Assembly (NCBI RefSeq): GCF_000800015.1
Contig: NZ_JUGR01000003.1
Span: 124,001-188,000, forward strand
Reading direction: 5' to 3'
DNA length: 64,000 nt
From: Terriglobus sp. TAA 43
GTDB lineage: Bacteria > Acidobacteriota > Terriglobia > Terriglobales > Acidobacteriaceae
Below, one piece after another: positions 17,226 through 25,308 of the stretch. How positions within the stretch are numbered: position 1 is the first letter of the stretch; every line of letters begins with the position of its first letter. The translations under genes were made by a program, and so were the position numbers. Below the pieces are notes generated by a model. It saw only the letters and a program-made list of their open reading frames with translations. It ran no database searches and was not told where the DNA came from.

Positions 17226-17719
17226 TTGACCGTCCGATCATGTGCGCGGGTTTAAGGGGTGAAAGGCGTTGAAAATTGCCGAACGCAACTCACATTGCCT
17301 AAGTAACCTATGTCACATTGGATGCAAGCCGCCGGAAAACAGAATTTGCAGAGGAAGTCAGCGTTGCCACCCCACGAAGACAACATCCTTACTCCTCGCC
17401 CGGAGGGTTTATTTTTATTCAAATGTGTGAAGTCGCACAGACCGTTTCAGGCCGGGTATAGAGACTTGGAACAGTGACACTCCCGGGAGACCCTAACGGA
17501 GAATTAGAGACGCAGAAATATGGCGCATCCCCGATTCAACTCGGGGGCAATGTAAAGCTAATTGCTTCCTCTCCGGCTGTATACCTGGTTGAACGATAGG
17601 TTCCTGCCTTGTTTTCAAGAGCGTGTGTTTCCGATGCCGCTCCTTTTCGTTCTCCGCGAGCGCGCTTTTGCAAAAGGCGTTCCGGTTAACGAAAGCTGCA
17701 ACGCTCAAGGGGATTGGAA
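17226..17719. other. Long intergenic region with a possible regulator site
   Basis: Nearly 500 bases between a leftward Crp/Fnr gene and a rightward DUF892-like gene, with no convincing gene. At 17426-17439 TGTGAAGTCGCACA is an inverted repeat (TGTG-N6-CACA) that resembles half-sites of Crp-type regulators, although the spacing is shorter than the classical TGTGA-N6-TCACA. An AT-rich stretch (17408-17424) precedes it. A ribosome site AAGGGGA at 17707-17713 serves the gene at 17720. Confidence 0.4.
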
Positions 17720-18259
17720 ATGAATGCTAAGAGTGCGCTGCTTGATGAGCTTGGTTTGCTGTATGGTGAGGAATATCGCGCTCTCAGGGCGTCAGCAGAG
17801 CTTTTTATACCTCATTCCATGCCCTGCTTTCCATCCAGTCTGCTAGATCAGTACTTTGACGAGACAGAAGAGCATCTTCTTCGGCTTGAGGATTTGTTCG
17901 ATTATCTCGAATGTTCGCACGACCATGCTATAACTCCCACGGCCAAAGCTAAGTATCCAGGAATAGTTATGCCAGGTACGCTTTTCGTCGTGGAAAGGAC
18001 ATCGCGTAGCGCTGATCCAATTGATGCTTTTCTGCTGCTTGATCATTCCATTTTGAGTTACTACCGTGCGTCTCTGTCCCAGGCCAGAGCTTTTGGGAGA
18101 AGGAAAGTTGTCGAGGTGCTCTTTCAGGGTTTCCACGAAAAAGTAGCAATGCAACAAAGGTTCTCAGACCGCTTGCTGACCGACCACGATTCGTTATACT
18201 CACGCGAAGTAGATCGGATGGAACATCCCACTCTCCTCGAGTCGGGCGGCTTCCGATGA
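17720..18259 (+). CDS. DUF892 (YciE/YciF-like) ferritin-like protein, divergent
   Basis: A 179-residue helical protein that resembles DUF892 ferritin-like proteins: an N-terminal LLDELGLLYGEEYRALRA helix, then YFDETEEHLLRLEDLFDYLE, which parallels the family's E-H-x3-R-L-E-x-[VL]-F-E signature. The usual metal ligands are only partly kept, so metal binding is uncertain. The ATG at 17720 has an AAGGGGA site 6 bases upstream; the frame extends to a TTG two codons earlier. Its stop overlaps the response-regulator start as ATGA, so the two are co-translated. A clearer DUF892 protein lies at 28560. Confidence 0.6.
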   Translation: MNAKSALLDELGLLYGEEYRALRASAELFIPHSMPCFPSSLLDQYFDETEEHLLRLEDLFDYLECSHDHAITPTAKAKYPGIVMPGTLFVVERTSRSADPIDAFLLLDHSILSYYRASLSQARAFGRRKVVEVLFQGFHEKVAMQQRFSDRLLTDHDSLYSREVDRMEHPTLLESGGFR

Positions 18260-18693
18260 GCGTGAATCTCACCACGGTCGGAAGAACGATGCGGGTATTT
18301 GTTGTCGACGATGAGTCCACGATCGCGAGAACCCTGGCAATCATCCTGTGCCAGAAGGGTTTCAACGCCTCGCCGTACACGAATCCACTGAACGCTCTAG
18401 AAGCTGCTCAGTATCTCGTTCCGGATCTCTTAATCTCTGATGTCGCAATGCCGGAATTGTCTGGTATCGAACTCGCGATCCAAATGAAAGCGCAACATCC
18501 CGGATGCAAAGTCCTTCTGTTCTCCGGCCAGGCTGCCACAGCAAATCTTCTAGAAGAAGCTCGCAACGCGGGACATGACTTCCTACTCTTGACGAAACCG
18601 GTGCATCCGACAGACCTACTGCTTCAGATCGGGCAGATGCTTGAGACAGGTGAGCCGTGCGTGTTGCCGGCAGAGCTCACCTCGTCTCATTAG
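18256..18693 (+). CDS. Single-domain response regulator
   Basis: A 145-residue receiver-domain protein. From the inner Met (18289) it reads MRVFVVDDES with the acidic pair, then the phosphoacceptor Asp in LLISDVAMPELSG, the switch Ser in LLFSGQ and the conserved Lys in LLTKPVHP, so all key residues are kept. No output domain is present. The ATG at 18256 overlaps the preceding stop as ATGA, which favours it over the inner Met, though the first 11 residues are not part of the fold. The cognate kinase is not in the window. Confidence 0.88.
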   Translation: MSVNLTTVGRTMRVFVVDDESTIARTLAIILCQKGFNASPYTNPLNALEAAQYLVPDLLISDVAMPELSGIELAIQMKAQHPGCKVLLFSGQAATANLLEEARNAGHDFLLLTKPVHPTDLLLQIGQMLETGEPCVLPAELTSSH

Positions 18694-18701
18694 AAAACGA
18701 A

Positions 18702-18719
18702 CAACTTCATATGAAGTTG
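18702..18719. promoter_or_regulatory. Perfect 18-bp palindrome
   Basis: CAACTTCATATGAAGTTG reads the same on both strands. It starts 8 bases after the response-regulator stop and lies between converging transcription units (next gene 18845-19087, leftward). With no loop and few GC pairs it is a poor terminator; a dimeric protein-binding site is more likely, but no regulator can be assigned. Confidence 0.5.
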
Positions 18720-18844
18720 AAAGCAGGTGCCGTTTATACAGTCTGTAATTGCGAGCATCTAATGGCTTCGTAGTTAACTTCGATTAGTGGGCTTGAGACT
18801 GAATCGCCATGGTCGGCCTCGTTTGGCGATAACGCATTCCTTCC

Positions 18845-19087
18845 CTAGAGCAGTTCGGGCAAACCAAAGAGAACAGTAGTATGCAGTTCTGACGGGACCG
18901 ATGTTCCAGGAAATCGGCTTATGCCCCGGATCCTGCCTGCCTCAATACCCCGCAACGCTTCAGAAACACTGTCCTCGATCGGAAAGCCACCTCTATGAAT
19001 AAGACGAACACTTTGGGAGATGACCTGACACAGCATGAAGCGATTTGATATCTGCTCTAGAGAGCGGAATGTTTCGGCTGAACGCAT
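18845..19087 (-). CDS. RNA polymerase omega (RpoZ)-like small protein
   Basis: An 80-residue protein starting MRSAETFRSLEQISNRFMLC. Its N-terminal half parallels acidobacterial omega subunits (M-R-S-x-x-x-F-x-x-L-x-x-[VI]-x-N-R-[FY]-x-L-C, then a charged helix with a His and I-[QE]-D). Omega promotes assembly of RNA polymerase. The housekeeping copy normally sits beside gmk/coaBC, which are absent here, so this is likely a divergent second copy. It is the last gene of a leftward group with an orphan AtpH. The resemblance is by eye and needs a profile search. Confidence 0.5.
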   Translation of the reverse strand: MRSAETFRSLEQISNRFMLCQVISQSVRLIHRGGFPIEDSVSEALRGIEAGRIRGISRFPGTSVPSELHTTVLFGLPELL

Positions 19088-19252
19088 GCGAAACTCCAGA
19101 AGACCGTTGTGAGGTGGTGCGTTGAACTGCGCGGATACAACCAAGGGACAACGGATGGATTTGAAGCGTTTAGATACCACGCAGCGAAAGCTGAGGGCCC
19201 TCCGAGCAAGCATCAGACTATTGTTGCAAGCTACCCGAGAAAATAGCCAGAA

Positions 19253-19429
19253 TCACCTCGCAAAAAGACGCTTCCACCAGGGACGATCATGGTGGTTGAA
19301 CATTTCCGATGCGAATGCTGCTGCTTCTCGTTTTGATCTATCAAGCTGCGCACGCTGCGTCTGTAGGATTTCGCCTGCCGTTGGATACCAGCTAGGAATG
19401 TTCTTAACAGTGTCAGTCTTTTTGGACAT
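19253..19429 (-). CDS. Small hypothetical protein downstream of atpH
   Basis: A 58-residue basic protein (MSKKTDTVKNIPSWYPTAGE... ending HHDRPWWKRLFAR). It has a helical middle (RAQLDRSKREAAAFASEMF) and no membrane segment. An in-frame GTG at 19438 could be the start, only 7 bases after the atpH stop. The ribosome site is poor, and I recognise no family. Placement and strand suggest it belongs to the atpH transcript. Confidence 0.4.
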   Translation of the reverse strand: MSKKTDTVKNIPSWYPTAGEILQTQRAQLDRSKREAAAFASEMFNHHDRPWWKRLFAR

Positions 19430-19445
19430 CTTATTCACCGTGATT

Positions 19446-20003
19446 TCAGGCTGCTTTCAAAGTGGCAAGAAGAGTTGCCAACCGTTGTTTGACCGTGTCG
19501 TCCCATACCTGAGCCCCAATCTGCATGCGGATTCCGCCAAGAACAGATGGGTCTACGATATGAATGAGCCGTACTGTGGATCCTCTTTGCGAGGCAATCT
19601 GCGTCCGAAGCAACTGCATCTCTGTCTCAGCAAGTTGACGTGACGTCGTAATTTGAACCCGTTCGACGTGCCTTATCTCATCGGACAACGCATCGATAGA
19701 GTCCACGATGATAGAGAGGCTTCGCATAAGGTGCCGATCACTTAGTATGAAGAGGAGATTGCGAGTGAACGACCCCGTCTCCAATCGATCACAGAGGGAG
19801 GCGATGACAGAACGTCTCTCTGGCGCAGTGACCCATCGCGAATTCAGCGCCTTCTGTAATTCTGCAGACGCACTCAGTACGGCAGCAAATCCACGCAAAT
19901 TTCTTACATGCGTCTCCAATGAAGCATCGCCTTCTTGGTGGCGCACGGCTCCGAGGAATGCTCGTCCGTATCGCGATGCTCGAGATGAGCTCATTATTTC
20001 CAT
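19446..20003 (-). CDS. atpH: F1Fo ATP synthase delta subunit, orphan copy
   Basis: A 185-residue OSCP/delta subunit of ATP synthase. Family landmarks: SRYGRAFLGAVRHQEG near the N-terminus, RNLLFILSDRHLMRSL in the middle and the C-terminal signature DPSVLGGIRMQIGAQVWDDTVKQRL. Delta joins the F1 head to the peripheral stalk. In most genomes atpH lies between atpF and atpA; none of these is nearby. A GGAG sits 10 bases before the ATG at 20003, and a second ATG three codons in is also possible. It is either the only copy, displaced, or a divergent extra copy; the window cannot tell. Confidence 0.85.
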   Translation of the reverse strand: MEIMSSSRASRYGRAFLGAVRHQEGDASLETHVRNLRGFAAVLSASAELQKALNSRWVTAPERRSVIASLCDRLETGSFTRNLLFILSDRHLMRSLSIIVDSIDALSDEIRHVERVQITTSRQLAETEMQLLRTQIASQRGSTVRLIHIVDPSVLGGIRMQIGAQVWDDTVKQRLATLLATLKAA

Positions 20004-20082
20004 GACCGACGATCTCCATGAAGACTGCTTGCGACTCTACAAATTCGAACGCTCCCACTCGACAGCGAAGGTCTCGAGTCGC

Positions 20083-20496
20083 CTAACCGTTGACTAGATC
20101 CGGAGCGATCCTGAAGACCGCCTCGTCGACCAGCCCGAGGGACGCCCACTCCTGAATGTGTCGGGCGGCCAGCTTTACCTTTGCGACGTAAAATCCCGGA
20201 TATTTTCTCACCCTTACATCCATCAGCTCTGCCGTATTGAATCGGGGCTTGAGATCCTCGAGGCCTGAACGGATCGCTTTATCGAGTGCCGAAGTTCGAC
20301 TACGTCCAACTCCGATCCTCGTGGAATATAGCGCTAACCACATGAAGTGCCATCCCAGTTCGCGGATCCGTTGGTCCACCTTGTGTGCGGACTCAAACTC
20401 GGAGTTACTCCAACCGGCATAGCCGGGCTTGTCAGGAAAACTAAAATTTCTTGGGAAGCGAGTACCAGAACGAAAGAAAACGGAACCTGTAGTCAT
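20083..20496 (-). CDS. Conserved-looking hypothetical protein
   Basis: A 137-residue protein, first gene of the leftward group that includes atpH. It has aromatic-rich beginnings (FFRSGTRFPRNFSFPDKPGYAGWSN) and a central basic helix (SRTSALDKAIRSGLEDLKPRFN). There is no signal peptide, membrane helix or known motif. The ATG at 20496 has a GGAAGATC site upstream. The gap to atpH is about 80 bases. I cannot assign a function. Confidence 0.55.
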   Translation of the reverse strand: MTTGSVFFRSGTRFPRNFSFPDKPGYAGWSNSEFESAHKVDQRIRELGWHFMWLALYSTRIGVGRSRTSALDKAIRSGLEDLKPRFNTAELMDVRVRKYPGFYVAKVKLAARHIQEWASLGLVDEAVFRIAPDLVNG

Positions 20497-20836
20497 CCGG
20501 TTTGATCTTCCATTAACGGCAGTATTAATCGACCAACCGATTTTCTAACCAGGACCAGCGAAGGCTTTTCTACCGCAATCGCCTGGGAAGTTGCGTCGGT
20601 CTTTCGATCCGTGGGCGAAATCAACGGCGAGTGCTTGCGCGAGGCGGAAAGGTGGTTATGTACGTCAGACTTGTCTCTGCGACTCATGTCTACACCAGAG
20701 TTCCAGTTGCTTGCTTGGGAGGTGCTCGTCTGAAGCGAAGCGATGGTACTGCTGGAGGCGAGAAAGAATAGCTACTGCGCTGAGCTTACGCTCTTTATTT
20801 CGGCCTGCGCGCTTTTCAGCTGGTATGTCGTGCGTC
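20497..20836. other. Intergenic region, no gene seen
   Basis: About 340 bases between the hypothetical gene above and the end of the GH130 gene, all leftward. Short frames on both strands lack homology and ribosome sites. It probably carries the promoter for the atpH group. Confidence 0.4.
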
Positions 20837-21871
20837 TTACGATTCAGTTCCATCAGACAAAGTAATTGGTGCATTCGTTTCTAACCACGACAGCAGCTTA
20901 CGAATACTCCCTGTGGCCACGGCCATATAGGAATCTGCGGCACCGTAATAAAGACGGATCGTATCGCCATCGTCTTCAACAACCTGTCCACAAGGAAAGA
21001 CGACATCCTTCACATCACCATTTCGTTCATAAGGAGCTTCTGGTCCGAATATCCAAGCGTCGCCACGCTGAAGACATACTTCAGGGCGGTCGAGATCAAA
21101 CAAGGCTAACCCCAATCTGTAGATGCTTCCAGATGCGGTAGTACGGACACCGTGATAAATCACGAGCCACCCTTTTGCTGTCTCTATGGGAGGTGAGCAA
21201 AGCCCTATCTTATTTGCGTCCCACCAGCCGCCTTTCCGTGCCTCGAGCATCACCATGTGATCTCCCCAATGTCGAAGATCAGGAGAGTAAGAGATCCACA
21301 TATGAGCGCCCAGTGCCGTCATTGGACGATGTATCAGGGCCCATTTTCCATTGATCTTCCTTGGAAACAGTGCGGCGTCTTTGTCCTCAGGTGGCATGAT
21401 GACACCGTAACGATCGAACGTAACAAAGTCTGATGTCAGAGCCAGGGAGACTCCCGGACCTCCGCGAGCGAACGATGTGTACGCAACTGCGAACTGCTTG
21501 AGTTCTGGGACATACGTGATGCGTGGATCTTCGACACCCCATATCTCTTCAGGAAATTCCTTCGGCAACGCGGGCATGGTTGGTGTCCGATCGATCCTCC
21601 ATCTATCAATGCCGTTTGCGGACCTTGCGGCACAGAGATGAGAGAGTCCTCGCCTATCCTCAACACGACATAGCAGAAGCGTATCTCCATCCGGCAGCTT
21701 GACTGCGCCAGCATTGAAAACGCTATTGATGGGATAGGGCCAATCATTGGGGCCGAGGATCGGGTTCGCAGAATGCCGCTGAAACAGCGGTTCGTTCGCA
21801 AGTGTGCTGAGGCGTTCTGTCTCTCGGTCCGTGTGGGCCGAGGTAAAGCTGATCGGGGCTGTAGAACTCAA
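20837..21871 (-). CDS. GH130 family glycosidase/phosphorylase
   Basis: A 344-residue five-bladed beta-propeller of family GH130, whose members phosphorolyse or hydrolyse beta-1,2- or beta-1,4-mannosides. Family markers: NPILGPNDWPYPINSVFNAGAVK, LLCRVEDRRG, EIWGVEDPRIT with the catalytic Asp, and IYHGVRTTASGSIYRLGLALFDLDRP. No signal peptide, so it is cytoplasmic. Its start overlaps the stop of the GT4 gene as ATGA. The pair, one making and one breaking glycosidic bonds, suggests turnover of a mannose-containing oligosaccharide, which is inference from adjacency. Confidence 0.9.
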   Translation of the reverse strand: MSSTAPISFTSAHTDRETERLSTLANEPLFQRHSANPILGPNDWPYPINSVFNAGAVKLPDGDTLLLCRVEDRRGLSHLCAARSANGIDRWRIDRTPTMPALPKEFPEEIWGVEDPRITYVPELKQFAVAYTSFARGGPGVSLALTSDFVTFDRYGVIMPPEDKDAALFPRKINGKWALIHRPMTALGAHMWISYSPDLRHWGDHMVMLEARKGGWWDANKIGLCSPPIETAKGWLVIYHGVRTTASGSIYRLGLALFDLDRPEVCLQRGDAWIFGPEAPYERNGDVKDVVFPCGQVVEDDGDTIRLYYGAADSYMAVATGSIRKLLSWLETNAPITLSDGTES

Positions 21872-24201
21872 AGCGATGCACTCATTTCAGAAAGCTGTTG
21901 CGTTTCATTGGAAAGTTCCATGCCACGCAGTTCAAGAAGTGCCATGAGAAACGAAAGAGTCGATTCTGCTCCCTGATTCTCATTAACACGGTCTGGATGC
22001 AGGCCGTCCCTACAGCCACCTGTCGCGGCATCGTAGAGAGGAACCTGGAGATCGTTCTCGCCGAGAAACCAACGAAAGGCAACTCCTGCCTCGTCGAGCC
22101 AGGACTGCTCTCCGCTGATCTGGTGCGCGGTCATGCACGCTGAAACCGTCGCGCATGCTTCGACGGGTTGCTGATCAAATCTCTCCTTCTTCGAACCAGC
22201 AACAAATCCCATCGATCCCACGGGAACAAACACGCTATCGCTCTCACGATGTTGTTCTGCCAGCAGCCACCTCAAAGATTCAGTGCCAGCCTCTACCATC
22301 CGCTTGTTGTTACTCTTCCATCCAGCGAGGAGAAGCGCCTGCGGCAAGCGAGCGTTGGAATAGGACAAGTGTTTCTCAAACCAATACCAGTTATTGCCGC
22401 GTGTCTGATCGAAGATGCTCAACAGACGGTTTGCCAAGACGTTTCTCCAACCTTGGATTAACCGGTCACCGGGAAACCAATCGAGATAAGCCTGCATACC
22501 AAGCACTGAGAAGGCCCACGCGCGTGGACTACTGAAGGTAAGGCTAGAGGCGGCAGCAGCCTGGAACATCCTGCCGGCTGCGCCGCGAAGGCCGGCATGG
22601 CTCGAAGTGCCAAGCACGGTCCCGATCGCCCATAACGCACGACCATGACTATCTTCGGAGCCGGTCTCTTCTAGCCACGTTCGCCCATAGCTCAAGAAAT
22701 TCCGAAACCGACCAGTGTCATGACGGAAGGCAAGCCATAGAAAAGCCATGTATCGACAGGACAATGTTTCATACTCGACACTGCTCGATAGAGGAGATGC
22801 ATTCAACGCGTTGGCTACGATGAGTGCTCGTGCGTTGTCGTCCGTGGTGTAACCCTCTGAGCTGTTTGGCAGAGAGTAGATGGCATGCTGCAGAATGCCG
22901 GTGTCGTCTGTCATGGCGAAAAGGTGGCTCGTGTTGAGAAATGGCAGTCGATCCAAGGCGATGGTTTCTGCATCGCGGGGGGCCGGCCGCGGCCTTGACA
23001 TCCGCTCCGAGCGGGCTCTTTGAAAGCTTGCCATGTACGCCTGCGCGGTCATCTTCCATGTTGTGCCACGCGAATGGAGATAAGCACGTTTGCGCATCTG
23101 ATGCCGCAAAGCGTCGTTCGCGAGCAGAATGTTTACGCTTTCGGCGATGGAAGCCGGATCGTCGAATGGGACAATGATTCCTCGCTGATCGGTAAGCAAC
23201 TCTTTGGCGTGCCAATAAGGTGTCGAGATAATTGCCTTCCCCGCACCGAACGCGATAGCCAGCGTACCCGAAACAACCTGCGCCTCTTGCCGATAGGGAG
23301 TGATATAGATGTCAGCCGCGCCTACGTGTTCCATCAATTCTTCATTGCTCACGAAGCGGTTATCGAATATCACGTGTTCACTGACCCCAAGTGAGCTCGC
23401 GAGTTCAGTAAGCCCTGTTCGGTAGGCCTCTCCCTCAGACCTTCTGACGTGAGGATGGGTGGCACCTGAAATGATATAAACCACATCCGCGTTTTCTTTC
23501 AGAATGGCGGGCAAGGCACGGAGTACGTTCTCAATCCCTTTGTTTGGAGACAGCAAACCAAATGTGAGAAGAACCGACTGGCCTTCGACGTTGAAACGAT
23601 CTTTGAAGTAATTCGGGTCATTGAAGGGGAGATCGGGAACCCCATGCGGAATCAAGTCAATCTTGCTTGCAGGGACGTCATAGATTTCTTCTAGAAGATC
23701 TACCGCATGCTGACTCATCACCACGATGCGGTCGGAGATCCTCGCAATTTCTCGAAGGTTCGCCATTTGATCCAGGTTCGGCTCTCGCAGCACTGTATGT
23801 AGGGTTGTAACGATTGGCATCCGCAGCTTCCTAAGCAGCGTTAGGATGTGGCCACCCGCTGGGCCGCCGAAGATGCCGTATTCATGCTGTAGGCACACGA
23901 GATCGTTGCCGTTGAAGTTGAGAAAGTCAGCCCCGCGCTCATACGAGCTAACATCCTCTTGCTCTAATTCAAGGCGAACTCGCTCCGGGTACTGATAGTC
24001 CCCTCCCGGATCGTTGACCGGAATCGCGAACAACCTCTCTTCTCCAAACTCTTGTGCGATTGCGGTGCAAAGATCCGTGGTGAATGTCGCGATGCCACAT
24101 TGCCTGGGTAAGTAGTTGCCGATAAACGCGATTCGTGTGGGGAGCGGCAACGGCTGTGAGTTGCCGAGCTCAGAGAGGGCAGGAGCGATCTCATTGGACA
24201 T
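21868..24201 (-). CDS. GT4 glycosyltransferase with C-terminal alpha-toroid domain
   Basis: A 777-residue two-domain protein. Residues ~18-400 form a GT4 GT-B glycosyltransferase (FIGNYLPRQCGIATFTTDL; FGLLSPNKGIENVLRALP; the E-x7-E-like region in YRQEAQVVSGTLAIAFGAGKAII). Residues ~430-770 are a helical, (alpha/alpha)-toroid-like domain of the type found in glycosidases (SEGYTTDDNARALI, YWFEKHLSYSNARLPQALLLAG, NQGAESTLSFLMALLEL). It is translationally coupled to the GH130 gene. The likely role is synthesis or trimming of a storage or compatible-solute oligosaccharide; donor and product are unknown. Confidence 0.87.
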   Translation of the reverse strand: MSNEIAPALSELGNSQPLPLPTRIAFIGNYLPRQCGIATFTTDLCTAIAQEFGEERLFAIPVNDPGGDYQYPERVRLELEQEDVSSYERGADFLNFNGNDLVCLQHEYGIFGGPAGGHILTLLRKLRMPIVTTLHTVLREPNLDQMANLREIARISDRIVVMSQHAVDLLEEIYDVPASKIDLIPHGVPDLPFNDPNYFKDRFNVEGQSVLLTFGLLSPNKGIENVLRALPAILKENADVVYIISGATHPHVRRSEGEAYRTGLTELASSLGVSEHVIFDNRFVSNEELMEHVGAADIYITPYRQEAQVVSGTLAIAFGAGKAIISTPYWHAKELLTDQRGIIVPFDDPASIAESVNILLANDALRHQMRKRAYLHSRGTTWKMTAQAYMASFQRARSERMSRPRPAPRDAETIALDRLPFLNTSHLFAMTDDTGILQHAIYSLPNSSEGYTTDDNARALIVANALNASPLSSSVEYETLSCRYMAFLWLAFRHDTGRFRNFLSYGRTWLEETGSEDSHGRALWAIGTVLGTSSHAGLRGAAGRMFQAAAASSLTFSSPRAWAFSVLGMQAYLDWFPGDRLIQGWRNVLANRLLSIFDQTRGNNWYWFEKHLSYSNARLPQALLLAGWKSNNKRMVEAGTESLRWLLAEQHRESDSVFVPVGSMGFVAGSKKERFDQQPVEACATVSACMTAHQISGEQSWLDEAGVAFRWFLGENDLQVPLYDAATGGCRDGLHPDRVNENQGAESTLSFLMALLELRGMELSNETQQLSEMSASL

Positions 24202-24314
24202 GATTGCTTTCGAAATTCGACAGCGTTAGGAGGAAGAGCAGAAGCCGGGTCGGGCTTGTAGAGTTTCCTACGTATGGGATCTGCCGCAAGGCGGATCCTT
24301 GATCCCGTTAGGAT

Positions 24315-24593
24315 TTACGCTGCGACCGGGTCCCAAATCCCAAGCAGGCACAGCGTTCGTTGATCACATTCGACGGCTGCATGTAGCCCACCGCGGAGTT
24401 GGCGGTCTGCGATCCACGGAAGGCTGACTCCGAGATTGTCCAGATCGTCTTTTAGATCGGCATAACTTTGGAACGTATAGCTAAGGGACCGCCCCACCGC
24501 ATCAATTCCACGCCCAGTCACCGTGTAAGTCGATATCTCGTTCGTGGAGCAACGACGGATATCAATCCAAAACTGAGATACTCCTGTTTTCAC
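24315..24593 (-). CDS. Hypothetical protein (92 residues)
   Basis: A plausible small protein with mixed strand/helix character (FWIDIRRCSTNEISTYTVTG, then YADLKDDLDNLGVSLPW). I chose the GTG at 24593 because it lies just 4 bases after the stop of the preceding small gene, suggesting translational coupling; an ATG at 24656 overlapping that gene is an alternative. No recognised domain, signal or membrane segment. It lies about 110 bases upstream of the GT4 gene on the same strand. Confidence 0.45.
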   Translation of the reverse strand: MKTGVSQFWIDIRRCSTNEISTYTVTGRGIDAVGRSLSYTFQSYADLKDDLDNLGVSLPWIADRQLRGGLHAAVECDQRTLCLLGIWDPVAA

Positions 24594-24597
24594 AGAG

Positions 24598-24810
24598 CTA
24601 TCTCGTTTCCGGTAGAGGCTCAGAATCGTCTGTTTCCTGAATCGTTTGTAAGTCATCCACGAGGAGTTGTCCCTCCGTCGCTGCTGCCATTTCACTCGTC
24701 TGACCATCTCGGCCAGGAACATGCGGTGTTGGAAATGGCAGGATAATTCCTTTGCGCTTGGGGCTACGCGCAAGATGCTTTGAGACGTCGCTGCTACGAG
24801 GAACACTCAT
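24598..24810 (-). CDS. Small hypothetical protein (70 residues)
   Basis: Begins MSVPRSSDVSKHLARSPKRKG and ends with an acidic tail (DDLQTIQETDDSEPLPETR). The ATG at 24810 has GGAG 5 bases upstream; the frame extends to a GTG at 24915. The basic N-terminus and acidic C-terminus suggest a disordered protein. No family recognised. It is followed directly by the 92-residue gene. Confidence 0.45.
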   Translation of the reverse strand: MSVPRSSDVSKHLARSPKRKGIILPFPTPHVPGRDGQTSEMAAATEGQLLVDDLQTIQETDDSEPLPETR

Positions 24811-25119
24811 TAGGACTCCGAGACTGTGGCGTGCTTGAAAGACGCTCGTCTGGAGCAATGCCGTGAAGGCTGAAGGCGAGAAGGACTCTAAACGTAACTG
24901 TACGCCGTTATTCACGAGCGTGCCGAGAAGGGCAATCCGTATTCGTCCCTAGCAAGGGGACAACATTCGGAACCACGTGTGAATCAGTACCTTAGAGCAT
25001 CGTAAGCACCGCGATTTTCTTTAGGCTATAGGTCCTAGTTCCTTGTCGTGACAAGCCGACCGAAGCGATGACTGCACCGTATGCCAAGATTTTTGACCTG
25101 TTTTATAGGGCTGAACTGG
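24811..25119. other. Intergenic region
   Basis: About 300 bases upstream of the two small genes. The only long frame is the unlikely upstream extension of the 70-residue gene. No repeat or RNA gene seen. Confidence 0.35.
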
Positions 25120-25308
25120 TTACCCAATCTGAATGTACTCCAACGATGCAAAGACATGCTTGCCGTGCCGCCCCGGATCGATCTTGATCTCAAGCATGCG
25201 TCTGGAATTTAAGAGCAGCTCTTGCTTTGCCTCAGATGAGGCATTAAGAAGCTCGCGATGGAGAGATATAAAGCGGAGAAGTTCGAAGGCTTTCACACGT
25301 CCCTGCAT
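25120..25308 (-). CDS. Short reading frame after the KaiC fragment
   Basis: A 62-residue frame (MQGRVKAFELLRFISLHRE... ending KHVFASLEYIQIG), helical and charged. Its start overlaps the end of the truncated KaiC-like frame. It does not match the rest of KaiC as I know it. It may be a remnant or the C-terminus of another gene that fused with the KaiC fragment. Coding status is doubtful. Confidence 0.25.
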   Translation of the reverse strand: MQGRVKAFELLRFISLHRELLNASSEAKQELLLNSRRMLEIKIDPGRHGKHVFASLEYIQIG

